DNA of 64,000 nt from Nocardioides currus (GTDB taxonomy: Bacteria; Actinomycetota; Actinomycetes; Propionibacteriales; Nocardioidaceae), in NCBI RefSeq assembly GCF_003057875.1, contig NZ_PYXZ01000005.1, forward strand, positions 96,690 through 160,689, read 5' to 3'. Made by a program: the position numbers and the translations under genes. Under the pieces are notes generated by a model. The model worked only from the letters and a program-made list of their open reading frames with translations. It was not told the origin of the DNA and made no database searches. Positions 1 to 8,019 of the stretch are shown piece by piece; the stretch's first letter is position 1, and every line of letters begins with the position of its first letter.

Positions 1-686
1 TCGAACCCGACCATCGAGAAGAACGCGATGGCGGTGGCGATCGTCACCGCCATGAACAGTCCCTTGTCGTCGGGGCTCTCGAAGACGGTGATGCGGCTGA
101 GGTCGCCGTCGCCGCCGGCGATGACCCACAGCCCGATGCCGATCACGATCGCCAGCGCGGTCATCTCGACGATGGTCAGCACGACGTTGAACTTCACGCT
201 CTCGCCCACGCCACGCAGGTTGATCGCGGCGAGCAGCACCATGAACAGCAGCGCCACGACGAGGGTGGTGCCCGAGCTGGGGTCGTCGTCGCCGAGGCCG
301 ATGAGCAGGTTGGCGGCCAGCAGGTTGGACGACGTCGACGCGCTGGTGATGCCGGAGCACACCACGGTGAACGCGACCAGGAAGGTCACGAAGTGCACGC
401 CGAACGCCTTGTGCGTGTAGAGCGCCGCTCCGGCCGCCTGGGGATACTTCGTGACGAGCTCGAGATAGCTGAACGCCGTGATGGTCGCGACGGCGAAGGC
501 CACCAGGAACGGCAGCCAGGCGATCCCGCCGACCTGTCCGGCCAGCTTGCCGGTGACGGCGTACACCCCGGCACCGAGGATGTCCCCGACGATGAAGAGC
601 AGCAGGAGCTTGGGTCCCAGGACCCGCTTCAGGTCAGGGTCCTCCGGGCCGTTGACGTCGTGCTCGGCAGCGCTGCTCGTGGTCAT
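1..686 (-). CDS. APC-family amino acid permease (3' part missing)
   Basis: Not closed inside the window: the gene starts with ATG at 686 and runs off the left edge after about 228 residues. The visible protein has a short charged N-terminus (MTTSSAAEHDVNGPEDPDLK), then a first membrane helix with the sequence GDILGAGVYAVTG, which fits the unwound TM1 substrate-binding motif of APC-superfamily permeases, followed by about five more hydrophobic segments. It should be a cytoplasmic-membrane amino acid transporter with about 12 helices; the substrate cannot be read. It runs leftward, downstream of the PFK gene, with a 90-base gap. Confidence 0.85.
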   Translation of the reverse strand, partial: MTTSSAAEHDVNGPEDPDLKRVLGPKLLLLFIVGDILGAGVYAVTGKLAGQVGGIAWLPFLVAFAVATITAFSYLELVTKYPQAAGAALYTHKAFGVHFVTFLVAFTVVCSGITSASTSSNLLAANLLIGLGDDDPSSGTTLVVALLFMVLLAAINLRGVGESVKFNVVLTIVEMTALAIVIGIGLWVIAGGDGDLSRITVFESPDDKGLFMAVTIATAIAFFSMVGF

Positions 687-776
687 GTCGTGTCCCCTCA
701 CGTGACGGCGATGGCCTCACTGTGTCCTCGCGGGTCCACGATGGCAAGGAGCCGTGCCGTGCCGGAGGTCATCGGC

Positions 777-1805
777 TCAGCCGAAGAACACCTGCGCCTC
801 GGCGTACTCCTCCGGGCTCACGAGCTTCAGCTCGCCGGTGCCCTCGATCAGCTTGAGCCGCTCGATGCGGGTGCCCTTGAGGGCCATCATCGTGCCGAAG
901 TCGCCCTCGGCCACGGCGTCGATGGCCTGCAGCCCGAACCGGGTGGCGAGCCAGCGGTCGAAGGCCGTCGGCGTCCCACCGCGCTGGATGTGGCCGAGCA
1001 CCACCGCCCGCGCCTCCTTGCCGGTGCGCTGCTCGATCTCGCCGGCGATCCGGTCGCCGATCCCGCCGAGGCGGACGTGGCCGAAGGCGTCGAGCTCGCC
1101 GCTGACGAGTGTCATGTCACCACCGTCGCGCGGGATCGCGCCCTCGGAGACCACGATGATCGGGGCGTACTTGCTCTCGAACCGGGTTTCGACCCGCGCG
1201 CAGACGTCGGCGATGTCGAAGGGCTGCTCGGGGATCAGCACCATGCTCGCGCCACCGGCGATGCCGCTGTGCAGGGCGATCCAGCCGGCGTGGCGGCCCA
1301 TCACCTCGACGACGAGCACGCGGTGGTGCGACTCCGCGGTGGTGTGCAGACGGTCGATCGCCTCGGTGGCGATGTTGACCGCCGTGTCGAACCCGAATGT
1401 GAAGTCGGTGCCGGAGAGGTCGTTGTCGATGGTCTTGGGGACGCCGACCACGTTGACGCCGAGGTCGGCGAGCTTGGTCGCGACGCCGAGGGTGTCCTCG
1501 CCCCCGATCGCCACGAGCGCGTCGACGCCGTCCTTGGCGAGGTTCTCCTTGATCCGCTCCACCCCGTTCTCGATCTTGAACGGGTTGGTGCGGCTCGAGC
1601 CGAGGATGGTGCCGCCGCGCGGGAGGATGCCGCGGCACTGCGCGATGCCGAGCTCCATGGTCTGGCCCTCGAGCGGGCCGCGCCAGCCGTCGCGGTAGCC
1701 GACGAACTCGAAGCCGTGCGTCTTGACGCCCTTGCGGACGACGGCCCGGATGACTGCGTTGAGCCCTGGGCAGTCGCCGCCACCGGTGAGCACTCCGACG
1801 CGCAT
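777..1805 (-). CDS. pfp: 6-phosphofructokinase, PPi-dependent type
   Basis: 342 residues, the normal length for a short bacterial PFK. The N-terminus has the nucleotide-site motif GGGDCPGLNAVIR. GGEDT lies at 101-105 and PKTIDND at 123-129, with the catalytic Asp at 127. The residue at 104 is Asp and at 124 is Lys; by the accepted family rule (Gly104/Gly124 in E. coli ATP-PFK, Asp104/Lys124 in PPi-PFKs such as that of Amycolatopsis methanolica) this points to pyrophosphate as phosphoryl donor. It would then interconvert fructose 6-phosphate and fructose 1,6-bisphosphate reversibly in central metabolism. The gene has a -10-like box and a 14-base palindrome in its promoter. An ATP-using exception is possible. 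Confidence 0.9.
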   Translation of the reverse strand: MRVGVLTGGGDCPGLNAVIRAVVRKGVKTHGFEFVGYRDGWRGPLEGQTMELGIAQCRGILPRGGTILGSSRTNPFKIENGVERIKENLAKDGVDALVAIGGEDTLGVATKLADLGVNVVGVPKTIDNDLSGTDFTFGFDTAVNIATEAIDRLHTTAESHHRVLVVEVMGRHAGWIALHSGIAGGASMVLIPEQPFDIADVCARVETRFESKYAPIIVVSEGAIPRDGGDMTLVSGELDAFGHVRLGGIGDRIAGEIEQRTGKEARAVVLGHIQRGGTPTAFDRWLATRFGLQAIDAVAEGDFGTMMALKGTRIERLKLIEGTGELKLVSPEEYAEAQVFFG

Positions 1806-1827
1806 GGTCTCTCCCTCATCGTTGAAT

Positions 1828-1841
1828 TTTGATCGATCAAA
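1828..1841. promoter_or_regulatory. Perfect 14-base palindrome, candidate operator of the PFK gene
   Basis: TTTGATCGATCAAA is a perfect dyad between the PFK start (1805) and the PFK -10 box, at about the expected transcription start. That placement suits a repressor. The regulator is unknown. Confidence 0.55.
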
Positions 1842-1846
1842 CCCTA
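1841..1846 (-). promoter_or_regulatory. -10 box of the PFK gene
   Basis: TAGGGT on the minus strand, giving a leader of roughly 30 bases before ATG 1805. It touches the 14-base palindrome. Confidence 0.5.
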
Positions 1847-1890
1847 GCGAGGCCGCCTGCCCGTGGGAAGGGGGTGGCTCTCGTGCCCAC

Positions 1891-1896
1891 TAGGGT
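1891..1896 (+). promoter_or_regulatory. -10 box, leaderless DUF1028 gene
   Basis: TAGGGT followed by 6 bases and ATG 1903. This is the spacing expected when transcription starts at the start codon; there is no ribosome binding site. Confidence 0.6.
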
Positions 1897-1902
1897 CGCG
1901 TC

Positions 1903-2715
1903 ATGACCTTCTCGATCGTGGCGCGCTCCGACGACGGCGAGTCGTGGGGAGTCGCGGTGGCCTCGAAGTTCCTCGCCGTGGGCTCGGCCGTCCCGGCGGC
2001 CGTCGCGGGCGTGGGCGCCATCGCCACCCAGGCCGACGCCAACGTGTCCTACAAGTTCCTGGCCCTGGGCCACCTCGACGACGGGGCCACCGCGCCGGTG
2101 GCGCTGGACCGGCTTCTCGAGGAGGACGACAAGCGTGACCACCGCCAGGTCGGGATCGTCGACCTCGAGGGCACGGCCGCGAGCCACACGGGGTCGGAGT
2201 GCTATGACTGGGCCGGCGGCACCACCGGGCCGGGATACGCGATCCAGGGCAACATCCTCACCGGCCCCGAGGTGGTGGACGCGATGGAGAAGGCGTGGCT
2301 GGCCTCGCGCGAGCAGCCGCTCGCGCGTCGCCTCACGGCAGCGCTCCGGGCCGGCGACGAGGCCGGCGGTGACTCGCGCGGGCGCCAGTCGGCGGCGCTC
2401 CTGGTGGTGAAGGACGGTGCGGGCTACGGCGGCCTCGACGACGTCGCCGCCGACCTGCGCGTGGACGACCACGCCGATCCGGTGGCCGAGCTGATCAGGC
2501 TGCTCGACCTCAGCGACCTCTACCTCACGGCCTCGACCGAGGAGGAGAAGGTCGCCGTCGACGACGCGCTGCGCAGCGAGCTCGACGACCGCGCACGCTC
2601 GGCCGGACGGGCCGACTTCCGGGCGTGGGTCGGGGCCGAGAACTACGAGATGCGGGTGGCCGAGGACCTCACCTGGGTCGACCGCCGCGTGCTCGAGATC
2701 CTCCGCGCGGGCTAG
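1903..2715 (+). CDS. DUF1028 family protein
   Basis: 270 residues. The N-terminus MTFSIVARSDDGESWGVAVA, followed by GSAVPAAVAGVGAIATQADAN, matches the DUF1028 family, which resembles Ntn-hydrolases; no reaction is established for most members. No signal peptide is seen, so it is probably cytoplasmic. The C-terminal third is Asp/Glu rich and could be a helical extension. A leaderless promoter supports ATG 1903. Its stop overlaps that of the convergent methyltransferase in the shared palindrome CTAG. Confidence 0.85.
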   Translation: MTFSIVARSDDGESWGVAVASKFLAVGSAVPAAVAGVGAIATQADANVSYKFLALGHLDDGATAPVALDRLLEEDDKRDHRQVGIVDLEGTAASHTGSECYDWAGGTTGPGYAIQGNILTGPEVVDAMEKAWLASREQPLARRLTAALRAGDEAGGDSRGRQSAALLVVKDGAGYGGLDDVAADLRVDDHADPVAELIRLLDLSDLYLTASTEEEKVAVDDALRSELDDRARSAGRADFRAWVGAENYEMRVAEDLTWVDRRVLEILRAG

Positions 2716-3305
2716 CGCGGCTTGGTCGCGACGACGTTGAACTCGTTGTAGGTGAACGCCTTCCCGGCGAACCGCGGGAAGGGGAAGCTGCGCCACTTCT
2801 CGGGGCGCAGGCCGAGCGAGGTGGACAGGTCCATCAGGTCCTCCCCCGTCGTCCAGCGCACGTGCGTCGGGTCGGAGGCGTAGCCGCGCTCCTGCGGGCA
2901 GATGAAGAGGATTTTTCCACCCGGCTTGAGGTAGGGCAGGTAGTCCGCCATCACCTGCTCGCCCATCTCGGGCGACATGTGCTCGATGACGTGGGCGACG
3001 AGCATGCCGTCGAAGGACTCGGGCACCCGCAGCTCGGACTTCTCCCACTCCTCCACCGTCAGCGCGTTGACGCCGCGGGCGCGCGCCATCTCGATGGACG
3101 CTGCGTTGTGGTCCACGCCCAGTGATCCCTCACCGAGGGTCTCGAGGTTGCGGCCGATGCCGCAGCCGACGTCGAGGGTGCGGCCGAGCTCGTGACGCCG
3201 GAGGTTCCACTGGTAGGGCGCCTGGACGTTCAGGATCTGCTTCCAGCGGGCGGTCTCCTTGTCCCTGAGCCGGTTGGCGTAGTCCTCACCCCGTGTGTCG
3301 CGCAT
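2712..3305 (-). CDS. Class I SAM-dependent methyltransferase
   Basis: 197 residues. The SAM-binding motif I reads TLDVGCGIGRNLETL, the acidic motif II is LGVDHNAASIEMAR, and a post-motif block HVIEHMSPEMGEQVM is followed by LKPGGKILFICPQ. These fit a Methyltransf_11/23-type fold. The substrate is not evident. A longer reading frame upstream is Arg/Pro-rich shadow sequence; ATG 3305 (MRDTRGEDYANRL) has a -10 box 7 bases upstream and is preferred. It is divergent from the FGGY kinase gene with only 41 bases between the starts. Confidence 0.85.
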   Translation of the reverse strand: MRDTRGEDYANRLRDKETARWKQILNVQAPYQWNLRRHELGRTLDVGCGIGRNLETLGEGSLGVDHNAASIEMARARGVNALTVEEWEKSELRVPESFDGMLVAHVIEHMSPEMGEQVMADYLPYLKPGGKILFICPQERGYASDPTHVRWTTGEDLMDLSTSLGLRPEKWRSFPFPRFAGKAFTYNEFNVVATKPR

Positions 3306-3312
3306 GCGGCAG

Positions 3313-3318
3313 AACCTA
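3313..3318 (-). promoter_or_regulatory. -10 box, leaderless methyltransferase gene
   Basis: TAGGTT on the minus strand, 7 bases before ATG 3305. It fixes the start and excludes the upstream extension. Confidence 0.6.
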
Positions 3319-3334
3319 CCCGAGCGGCTCGGCC

Positions 3335-3340
3335 TAGGTT
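3335..3340 (+). promoter_or_regulatory. -10 box, leaderless FGGY kinase gene
   Basis: TAGGTT, 6 bases before ATG 3347. It is back to back with the methyltransferase promoter. Confidence 0.6.
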
Positions 3341-3346
3341 GGTGCC

Positions 3347-4138
3347 ATGTCCGTCCTTGCCATCGACGCCGGTACGGCGGGGGTGACCGCGGTCGTCGTC
3401 GATCCGGACGGCCGGGTGGTCGCCCGCGCCCACCAGGACCTGGCTGCGCACGCCCCCCGGCCCGGGTGGCTCGAGCAGGCCCCCGAGGGGCTCTGGCAGG
3501 CAACACTCCGGTCGACCCGCGAGGTGCTGGCCGACGTCGACGCGACCGAGGTGACCTCGCTCGGGATCACCAACGAGCGCGGGACGCTGGTCCTGTGGGA
3601 CCGGGAGACCCTCGGCTCGCCGCGCCCCGCCATCGACCGCGCAGACCGGCGCGGCGCAGACGTGTGCGCCCGGCTCCGCGACGCCGGGCTCGAGGACCGC
3701 GTCCGCGACCTCACCGGTCTGCGCCCCGACGCCGCCTCCCCCGCCGCCAAGCTCGGGTGGCTGGCCGAGCACGAGCCGCACACGTGGGCGCTCGTCGAGG
3801 CGGGCCGCTATGCCATCGGCACCCTCGACTCCTACCTCGTCGCCCGGATGACCCGTGGCACCTGGCACGTGACCGACGCGTCCAACGCACGTCGCACCCT
3901 CCTCCTCGGCCAGGAGGAGAACGCGTGGTCCGACGAGCTGTGCCACCTGTTCGGCGTCCCCCCGGACGCGTTGCCCGACGTGGTGCCCAGCTGGACCCGG
4001 ATCGCGCCGACCGATCCGTCGGTCTTCCTCGGCCTGTCCCTGCCGATCGCCGGCATCGCCGGCGACGAGGCCCCGGCCGACCCGGCGCACCAACGCTGGT
4101 ACGCCGCCCTCGAGTCCTCGACCCGGCCCCGGAGCTAG
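3347..4138 (+). CDS. FGGY carbohydrate kinase, N-terminal domain only
   Basis: 263 residues against about 480-510 for glycerol or xylulose kinases. It begins with MSVLAIDAGTAGVTAVVVD (phosphate-1-like DAGT motif), then GWLEQAPEGLW and GITNERGT, which correspond to the FGGY_N domain. It stops after LPIAGIAGDEAPAD, just where the FGGY_C actin-like ATPase lobe should start. In glycerol kinases the hinge reads GDQQAAL. No second half follows: the next DNA encodes a converging coiled-coil protein. It is therefore either a decayed kinase or a repurposed sugar-binding lobe. The leaderless promoter is intact. Catalytic activity is doubtful. Confidence 0.75.
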   Translation: MSVLAIDAGTAGVTAVVVDPDGRVVARAHQDLAAHAPRPGWLEQAPEGLWQATLRSTREVLADVDATEVTSLGITNERGTLVLWDRETLGSPRPAIDRADRRGADVCARLRDAGLEDRVRDLTGLRPDAASPAAKLGWLAEHEPHTWALVEAGRYAIGTLDSYLVARMTRGTWHVTDASNARRTLLLGQEENAWSDELCHLFGVPPDALPDVVPSWTRIAPTDPSVFLGLSLPIAGIAGDEAPADPAHQRWYAALESSTRPRS

Positions 4139-5022
4139 CCCAGTCGCGCGAGCGCTGCCTCGGCCTTCACCAGCTCCGCCTCGGTCTCGGCGAGGGTGTC
4201 GTCGGCCTCGGCCTTGACGTCCTCGGCGTCCGAGAGCTCGTCGTCGTTCTCCTCGAGGTCGCTCTCCAGCTGCGCGATGCGTCCCTTGAGCTCGTCGACC
4301 TCCGCCTGGAGCTGCAGCGACCTGGCCTGGAGTGCCTCGACCTCGTCGACCGCGGCGGTCAGCGCCTCGCGAGCGGCCTCGACCTCGGTCCGTGCCTCGG
4401 CCACGACCTCCTCGGCCGCCCGACGCGCCTTCTGGTCGGCCTCGGGGTCGGGAACGAGGTGCAGGTCGGGTCGCGGCGGCGGCTCGGCCTCGCGCGGAGC
4501 GGCGACGAAGCCCGCCGCCTCCGGCACGGCCAGCGCGTCGGCCACGTCCGCCGCACCGACCCCCGTCGCGGTCAGCGCCGCCACCAGCAGTCCGCTCCGG
4601 ACGGCGGCCGCGGCCCCCTCGTCCACCATGGCCGCGGTGAGCGTCGCCTCGACCTGGTCGGCCACGGCCTGGGTGACCTTGACGCCCTCCTCACGGGCCA
4701 GCCCGCGGGCCTGCGTGGTGACCGCGGCCGTGAGCTGCCGTCGCTGGCGGGTGAGGGCGCGCAGCTCCTCCCCGTCGAGGTTGGCCTGGGCGTCACGCAG
4801 GGCGGCGCCGACGGCCAGCACCTGCTCGACCTGGGCGGCGTCGCGGCGTACGAGCAGGTCGACGACCCAGGCCGCGAGCGACGGCTTCCTCAGCGCCTTG
4901 ACGCGGGCGGCGAACGCCTTGTCGGCCTTGTGCTCCTTGACGAGCGCGTCGCGCGCCGGGGTGAAGTCCGCGAGCGGCAGTCCGTAGAGCCGGTCGGCGA
5001 TCTCGAGGAGCGGGTCGGTCAC
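4135..5022 (-). CDS. Helical coiled-coil protein of unknown function
   Basis: 295 residues from GTG 5022, whose GTGA overlaps the stop of the GNAT gene. The first 180 residues are helical, beginning with DPLLEIADRLYGLPLADFTP. They are followed by a short Pro-rich linker (REAEPPPRPDLHLVPDPEAD) and about 100 residues of Ala/Glu/Leu heptads ending at the C-terminus. No signal peptide or membrane segment is seen. The family occurs in actinobacteria without an assigned role. It is last in the chain regulator-NAT-GNAT-coiled coil, so it is probably co-translated with them. A longer frame to 5220 overlaps GNAT fully and was discarded. Confidence 0.75.
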   Translation of the reverse strand: MTDPLLEIADRLYGLPLADFTPARDALVKEHKADKAFAARVKALRKPSLAAWVVDLLVRRDAAQVEQVLAVGAALRDAQANLDGEELRALTRQRRQLTAAVTTQARGLAREEGVKVTQAVADQVEATLTAAMVDEGAAAAVRSGLLVAALTATGVGAADVADALAVPEAAGFVAAPREAEPPPRPDLHLVPDPEADQKARRAAEEVVAEARTEVEAAREALTAAVDEVEALQARSLQLQAEVDELKGRIAQLESDLEENDDELSDAEDVKAEADDTLAETEAELVKAEAALARLG

Positions 5023-5486
5023 AGCCGCGATCCTAGGAGGCGGTACTCGAGCTCGACCGGGTGCGGCGGCCACGGGCACTCCTGCGTGACGCCGCTCGGC
5101 GTCCAGCCCATCGCGTCGTAGAGCCCGCGAGCCCGGTGGTTGAGGTCGAGCACCCACAGCCGCGTGGCTCCCGCCGCGGCGGCGCGGTCGAACCCCGCCC
5201 GCCCCAGGCCCCGTCCCCACACGTCGGGGTGCACGGCGAGGTGTCGCAGGCTCTCCCGGTCGTGCGCGACGTAGGCGAGCAGACCGGCCTCGCCCGCCAC
5301 CACCTCGACCACGACCTCGGGGTCGTCGAGCAGCAGCACCCAGCGGCTGAGCACCGCGTCGTAGGGAAAGGGCAGGTCGCCGAAGACGTGGGCGAGCCCG
5401 ACCAGGTTGGCGTCGCGCTCGAGGTCGGCGAGTGGACCGGCCTCGTCGGCGGTCGCCGGACGCCAGACCACCGGGCGGCTGGTCAT
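5019..5486 (-). CDS. GNAT family N-acetyltransferase
   Basis: 155 residues. The acetyl-CoA loop motif lies in HPDVWGRGLGRAGFDRA, preceded by the strand SLRHLAVHPDV and followed by LWVLDLNHRARGLYDAMGW, the typical C-terminal GNAT layout. ATG 5486 overlaps the stop of the arylamine acetyltransferase gene (ATGA). The acceptor is unknown. Two acetyltransferases in one overlapping operon could act on related amine substrates, but that is inference. Confidence 0.85.
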   Translation of the reverse strand: MTSRPVVWRPATADEAGPLADLERDANLVGLAHVFGDLPFPYDAVLSRWVLLLDDPEVVVEVVAGEAGLLAYVAHDRESLRHLAVHPDVWGRGLGRAGFDRAAAAGATRLWVLDLNHRARGLYDAMGWTPSGVTQECPWPPHPVELEYRLLGSRL

Positions 5487-6361
5487 GGGCGACCCGCCAG
5501 GTCCCAGGCCTCGTGGGCGCCTCGGGTGCGGGCCCAGAGCACCTGCCACTCCTGCTCGGTGACGTCGCCGACGGGCAGGGCCAGGCGTTCGAGGGCCTCG
5601 CGCCACGCGGCGTACGTCGTGACGTCGGTCGAGCGGCGCGAGGTCGCCGTCACCTCGTGGAGCACGCAGCCCCGCAGCGTGATGCTGGTGGCACCGTCGC
5701 GGCGCTGGACCACGAGGACGCGGCGGAACGGCGAGTCCGGCCCGGAGCCGAGCCGGAGGTGCGCCTGCTCGACGGCGGCCGGGTCGCTCGGGCGGGACGT
5801 GACGACGACGCCGGAGAAGACGCCGGCCGGGTCGTGCCGGAAGGTCCAGGCGGCCGGACCGGTCGGACGACCCGCCGCCTGCGCGCCGTAGCCCGCGCCG
5901 ATCTCGAAGCGGAACCCGTCCTCCTCGTGCTCGCCCCGCACGAGCGGCAGCGGCTCGGCGAAGGCGTCGCCGAGGCCGACGTCGACCCACCAGTGGCCGC
6001 CCGGGTTGGCCTCCGTCGGCAGCCCGCTGACCACGAGGGCGAGGTGGTTGAGCTCGTCGTCGAACTGGTCGGCCGGACGCGTCCAGACGTGGGCGTGGCG
6101 GCGACTGGTGGCGAAGCCGAGGTCGGCCAGCAGGCTCTCGAAGGCCGTGTTCTGCTGGAAGCAGTAGCCGACGCGACCGCCGTCGGCGGCCCGCTGCGCG
6201 CTGGTCGCCACGGCGTCGGGACGGTCGAGCTGGATCGACAGGTTGTCGTAGGGGATGCGCTCGACGTGCGCCCGGTGCAGGGCCCTCAGCGACTCGACGC
6301 AGACGCCCGGACGGGTGTCGAGGCCGAGGCGCCGGAGGTAGGCCTCACTCGTCATCGTCAC
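5483..6361 (-). CDS. nat: Arylamine N-acetyltransferase
   Basis: 292 residues, close to the usual 270-290. The catalytic triad is visible: Cys67 in GRVGYCFQQN (family RGGYCFEQN), His106 in NHLALVV and Asp127 in WWVDVGLGD. The enzyme transfers acetyl from acetyl-CoA to arylamines and hydrazines through a cysteine intermediate, in the cytoplasm. In Mycobacterium nat is linked to sterol and lipid metabolism, but no such genes flank it here. It overlaps its neighbours on both sides by ATGA, between a LuxR-type regulator and a GNAT. The usual RGG before the catalytic YCF is RVG here. Confidence 0.9.
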   Translation of the reverse strand: MTMTSEAYLRRLGLDTRPGVCVESLRALHRAHVERIPYDNLSIQLDRPDAVATSAQRAADGGRVGYCFQQNTAFESLLADLGFATSRRHAHVWTRPADQFDDELNHLALVVSGLPTEANPGGHWWVDVGLGDAFAEPLPLVRGEHEEDGFRFEIGAGYGAQAAGRPTGPAAWTFRHDPAGVFSGVVVTSRPSDPAAVEQAHLRLGSGPDSPFRRVLVVQRRDGATSITLRGCVLHEVTATSRRSTDVTTYAAWREALERLALPVGDVTEQEWQVLWARTRGAHEAWDLAGRP

Positions 6362-7005
6362 TCGTCATCGTCGTCGAGGCCGTGCTCGATCGCCCAGCGC
6401 GTGAGCTGCACGCGGTTGTTCATCTGGAGCTTGCGCAGGGTGTTCTGCACGTGGTTCTGCACGGTGCGGTGGGAGATCACGAGGCGCGCGGCGATCTGCT
6501 TGTAGCTCATCCCCTTGGCGACCATCTTCAAGATCTCGGTCTCCCGGTCGGTCAGCTCGTCGCGCGGGTCGTCGGCCGGCCCGTCGGCCATCCGGCGGAA
6601 CTCCCCCAGCACGAGGCCGGCCAGGCCGGGCGTGAAGACGGTGTCGCCGGCCGCCACGCGGCGTACGGCGTCGAGCAGCTCGTCGCGCGACGCCGACTTC
6701 ACGAGGTAGCCGGTGGCCCCGGCCTTGACGGCCTCGAGGACGTCGTTCTGCTCGCCGGACGCGGACAGGATCAGCACCCGGGCCGAGGGGTCCTGCTGGA
6801 GCACCTGGGCGGTGACCTCGACGCCGTTGGGACCGGGGATCTGGAGATCGAGCACGACCACCTGCGGGCGCGCGGCCGGGAAGCGGGCGAGCGCCTGGTG
6901 CCCGTCGGCGGCCACGGCCACCACGTCGAAGCCGGCAGCGGCCAGGTCGCGCTCCACCGCATCACGCCACATCGGGTGGTCGTCGACCACCATCACCCTC
7001 GTCAT
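6358..7005 (-). CDS. NarL/FixJ-type response regulator (MacR-like)
   Basis: 215 residues. The receiver has acidic residues at 8-9 (VVDDH), phospho-acceptor Asp53 (VVVLDLQIPGPNG) and Lys103 (GYLVKSAS). The LuxR HTH lies at about 148-210 with LTDRETEILKMVAKGMSYKQ and the recognition helix HRTVQNHVQNTLRKL. The C-terminus is acidic (DDDDE). It is close to the actinobacterial MacR regulators that pair with MacS kinases; a MacS-like kinase sits 3 kb away on the same strand (9899), which makes it the likely partner. It is first in a four-gene overlapping operon with a leaderless promoter. Confidence 0.88.
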   Translation of the reverse strand: MTRVMVVDDHPMWRDAVERDLAAAGFDVVAVAADGHQALARFPAARPQVVVLDLQIPGPNGVEVTAQVLQQDPSARVLILSASGEQNDVLEAVKAGATGYLVKSASRDELLDAVRRVAAGDTVFTPGLAGLVLGEFRRMADGPADDPRDELTDRETEILKMVAKGMSYKQIAARLVISHRTVQNHVQNTLRKLQMNNRVQLTRWAIEHGLDDDDE

Positions 7006-7012
7006 GGGGGCG

Positions 7013-7018
7013 AACCTA
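7013..7018 (-). promoter_or_regulatory. -10 box, leaderless response-regulator operon
   Basis: TAGGTT on the minus strand, 7 bases before ATG 7005. Confidence 0.6.
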
Positions 7019-7132
7019 CCGCCGCCGGAGTGCGCTGCTTTACCTCATCGAGGGGTTGAGGCCGGTGTGGCGCGATGGTGTCGTGAAGCCCGGTGCTCGG
7101 CACGCGAGCAGTGACTCATGGGGGCAGGTCAG

Positions 7133-8017
7133 ATGACACGTGCGATCTCGAGAATCCTCGTGGCCCTGTCGGCCGCGTCCGTCCTGTGCCTGGCGCCGCC
7201 GAGCGTGGCGTCGGGCCCGGCGTCGGGAGCCCCCGCGAAGAAGGACCCGGGACGGGTCACGGTGATACAGGCCGTGCCCGGTTCCGTCGTCGACGTCAAG
7301 ATCGACGGCAAGTCCGTCGCCGAGGGGTCGGAGGTGGGCTCGGTGCTGGGTCCCTTCCCGCTGAAGCCGGGCGAGCACACGGTGTCGTTCCGGGACGAGG
7401 GGTCCATGAAGGTCGTCTCGGAGCTCCAGGTGGCGAGTGGCTCCAGCACCGACCTGGTGCTGCACCTGCCGGCCGACCCGGGCGGCGATCCGGTGGTCCA
7501 CTCCTACGCCGAGCCGACCGGGGCGATCGGGCCCGCGAAGGCGCGTGTGGTCCTCGCCCACACCGCGACGGTGGCGCCGGCCGACGTGCGCGTCAACGGC
7601 CAGACCGTCTTCACCAACATCGCCAACGGCGAGTTCGCCGAGGCCGAGCTCCCGGCGGGGTCGAACGAGGTGGCGCTCCTGCCGACCGGCGAGACCTCCG
7701 ACCCGATCCTCGGCCCGGTCGACGTCTCGCTCGACTCGAGCACGTTGTCGATGATCTACGCCTACGGCAACCCCAGTGACGGATCGATGAACGTCATCAG
7801 CCACACCGTCGAGCTGTCGGACGACGGCACCACCCAGCCCACGACCATCGACACGGGATCGGCCGGGCTCGCGGCCGGCGCCGAGGTCACCACGTTCTCG
7901 GGGTCGCCTGCGGGAGACCGACACCCAGCGACGCTGACGCTGCTGGCGGGAGCCGCGTGCGTGCTCCTGGCCCTGGTCCTGCGACCTCGCGGCGCCTCGC
8001 GCCGGCTGCGCGGGTAG
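7133..8017 (+). CDS. Exported DUF4397 protein with C-terminal membrane anchor
   Basis: 294 residues from ATG 7133, which has GGGGCAGG a few bases upstream; an in-frame ATG at 7118 lacks such a site. A signal peptide ends near PPSVASGPASG. Then come two beta-rich repeats (VTVIQAVPGSVVDVKIDGK and VVLAHTATVAPADVRVNGQ), which are DUF4397-type. The C-terminus is a hydrophobic helix followed by RPRGASRRLRG, like a sorting-signal anchor, but there is no LPXTG; the nearest text is SGSPAGDRHP. A class F sortase follows 2 bases later, so it is a candidate substrate or partner. The role is unknown. Confidence 0.8.
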   Translation: MTRAISRILVALSAASVLCLAPPSVASGPASGAPAKKDPGRVTVIQAVPGSVVDVKIDGKSVAEGSEVGSVLGPFPLKPGEHTVSFRDEGSMKVVSELQVASGSSTDLVLHLPADPGGDPVVHSYAEPTGAIGPAKARVVLAHTATVAPADVRVNGQTVFTNIANGEFAEAELPAGSNEVALLPTGETSDPILGPVDVSLDSSTLSMIYAYGNPSDGSMNVISHTVELSDDGTTQPTTIDTGSAGLAAGAEVTTFSGSPAGDRHPATLTLLAGAACVLLALVLRPRGASRRLRG

Positions 8018-8019
8018 CG

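Noticed and set aside
393-1832. Long open frame on the strand opposite to the PFK gene
   Set aside because: It is the antisense of a clear PFK, low in complexity and without family motifs.
3295-5121. Missing C-terminal half of the FGGY kinase in another frame
   Set aside because: No FGGY_C motifs are found in any forward frame after 4138; the DNA encodes the converging coiled-coil protein.
7957-8019. Upstream ATG for the sortase
   Set aside because: It lies inside the DUF4397 gene; ATG 8020 gives a proper lipobox N-terminus.
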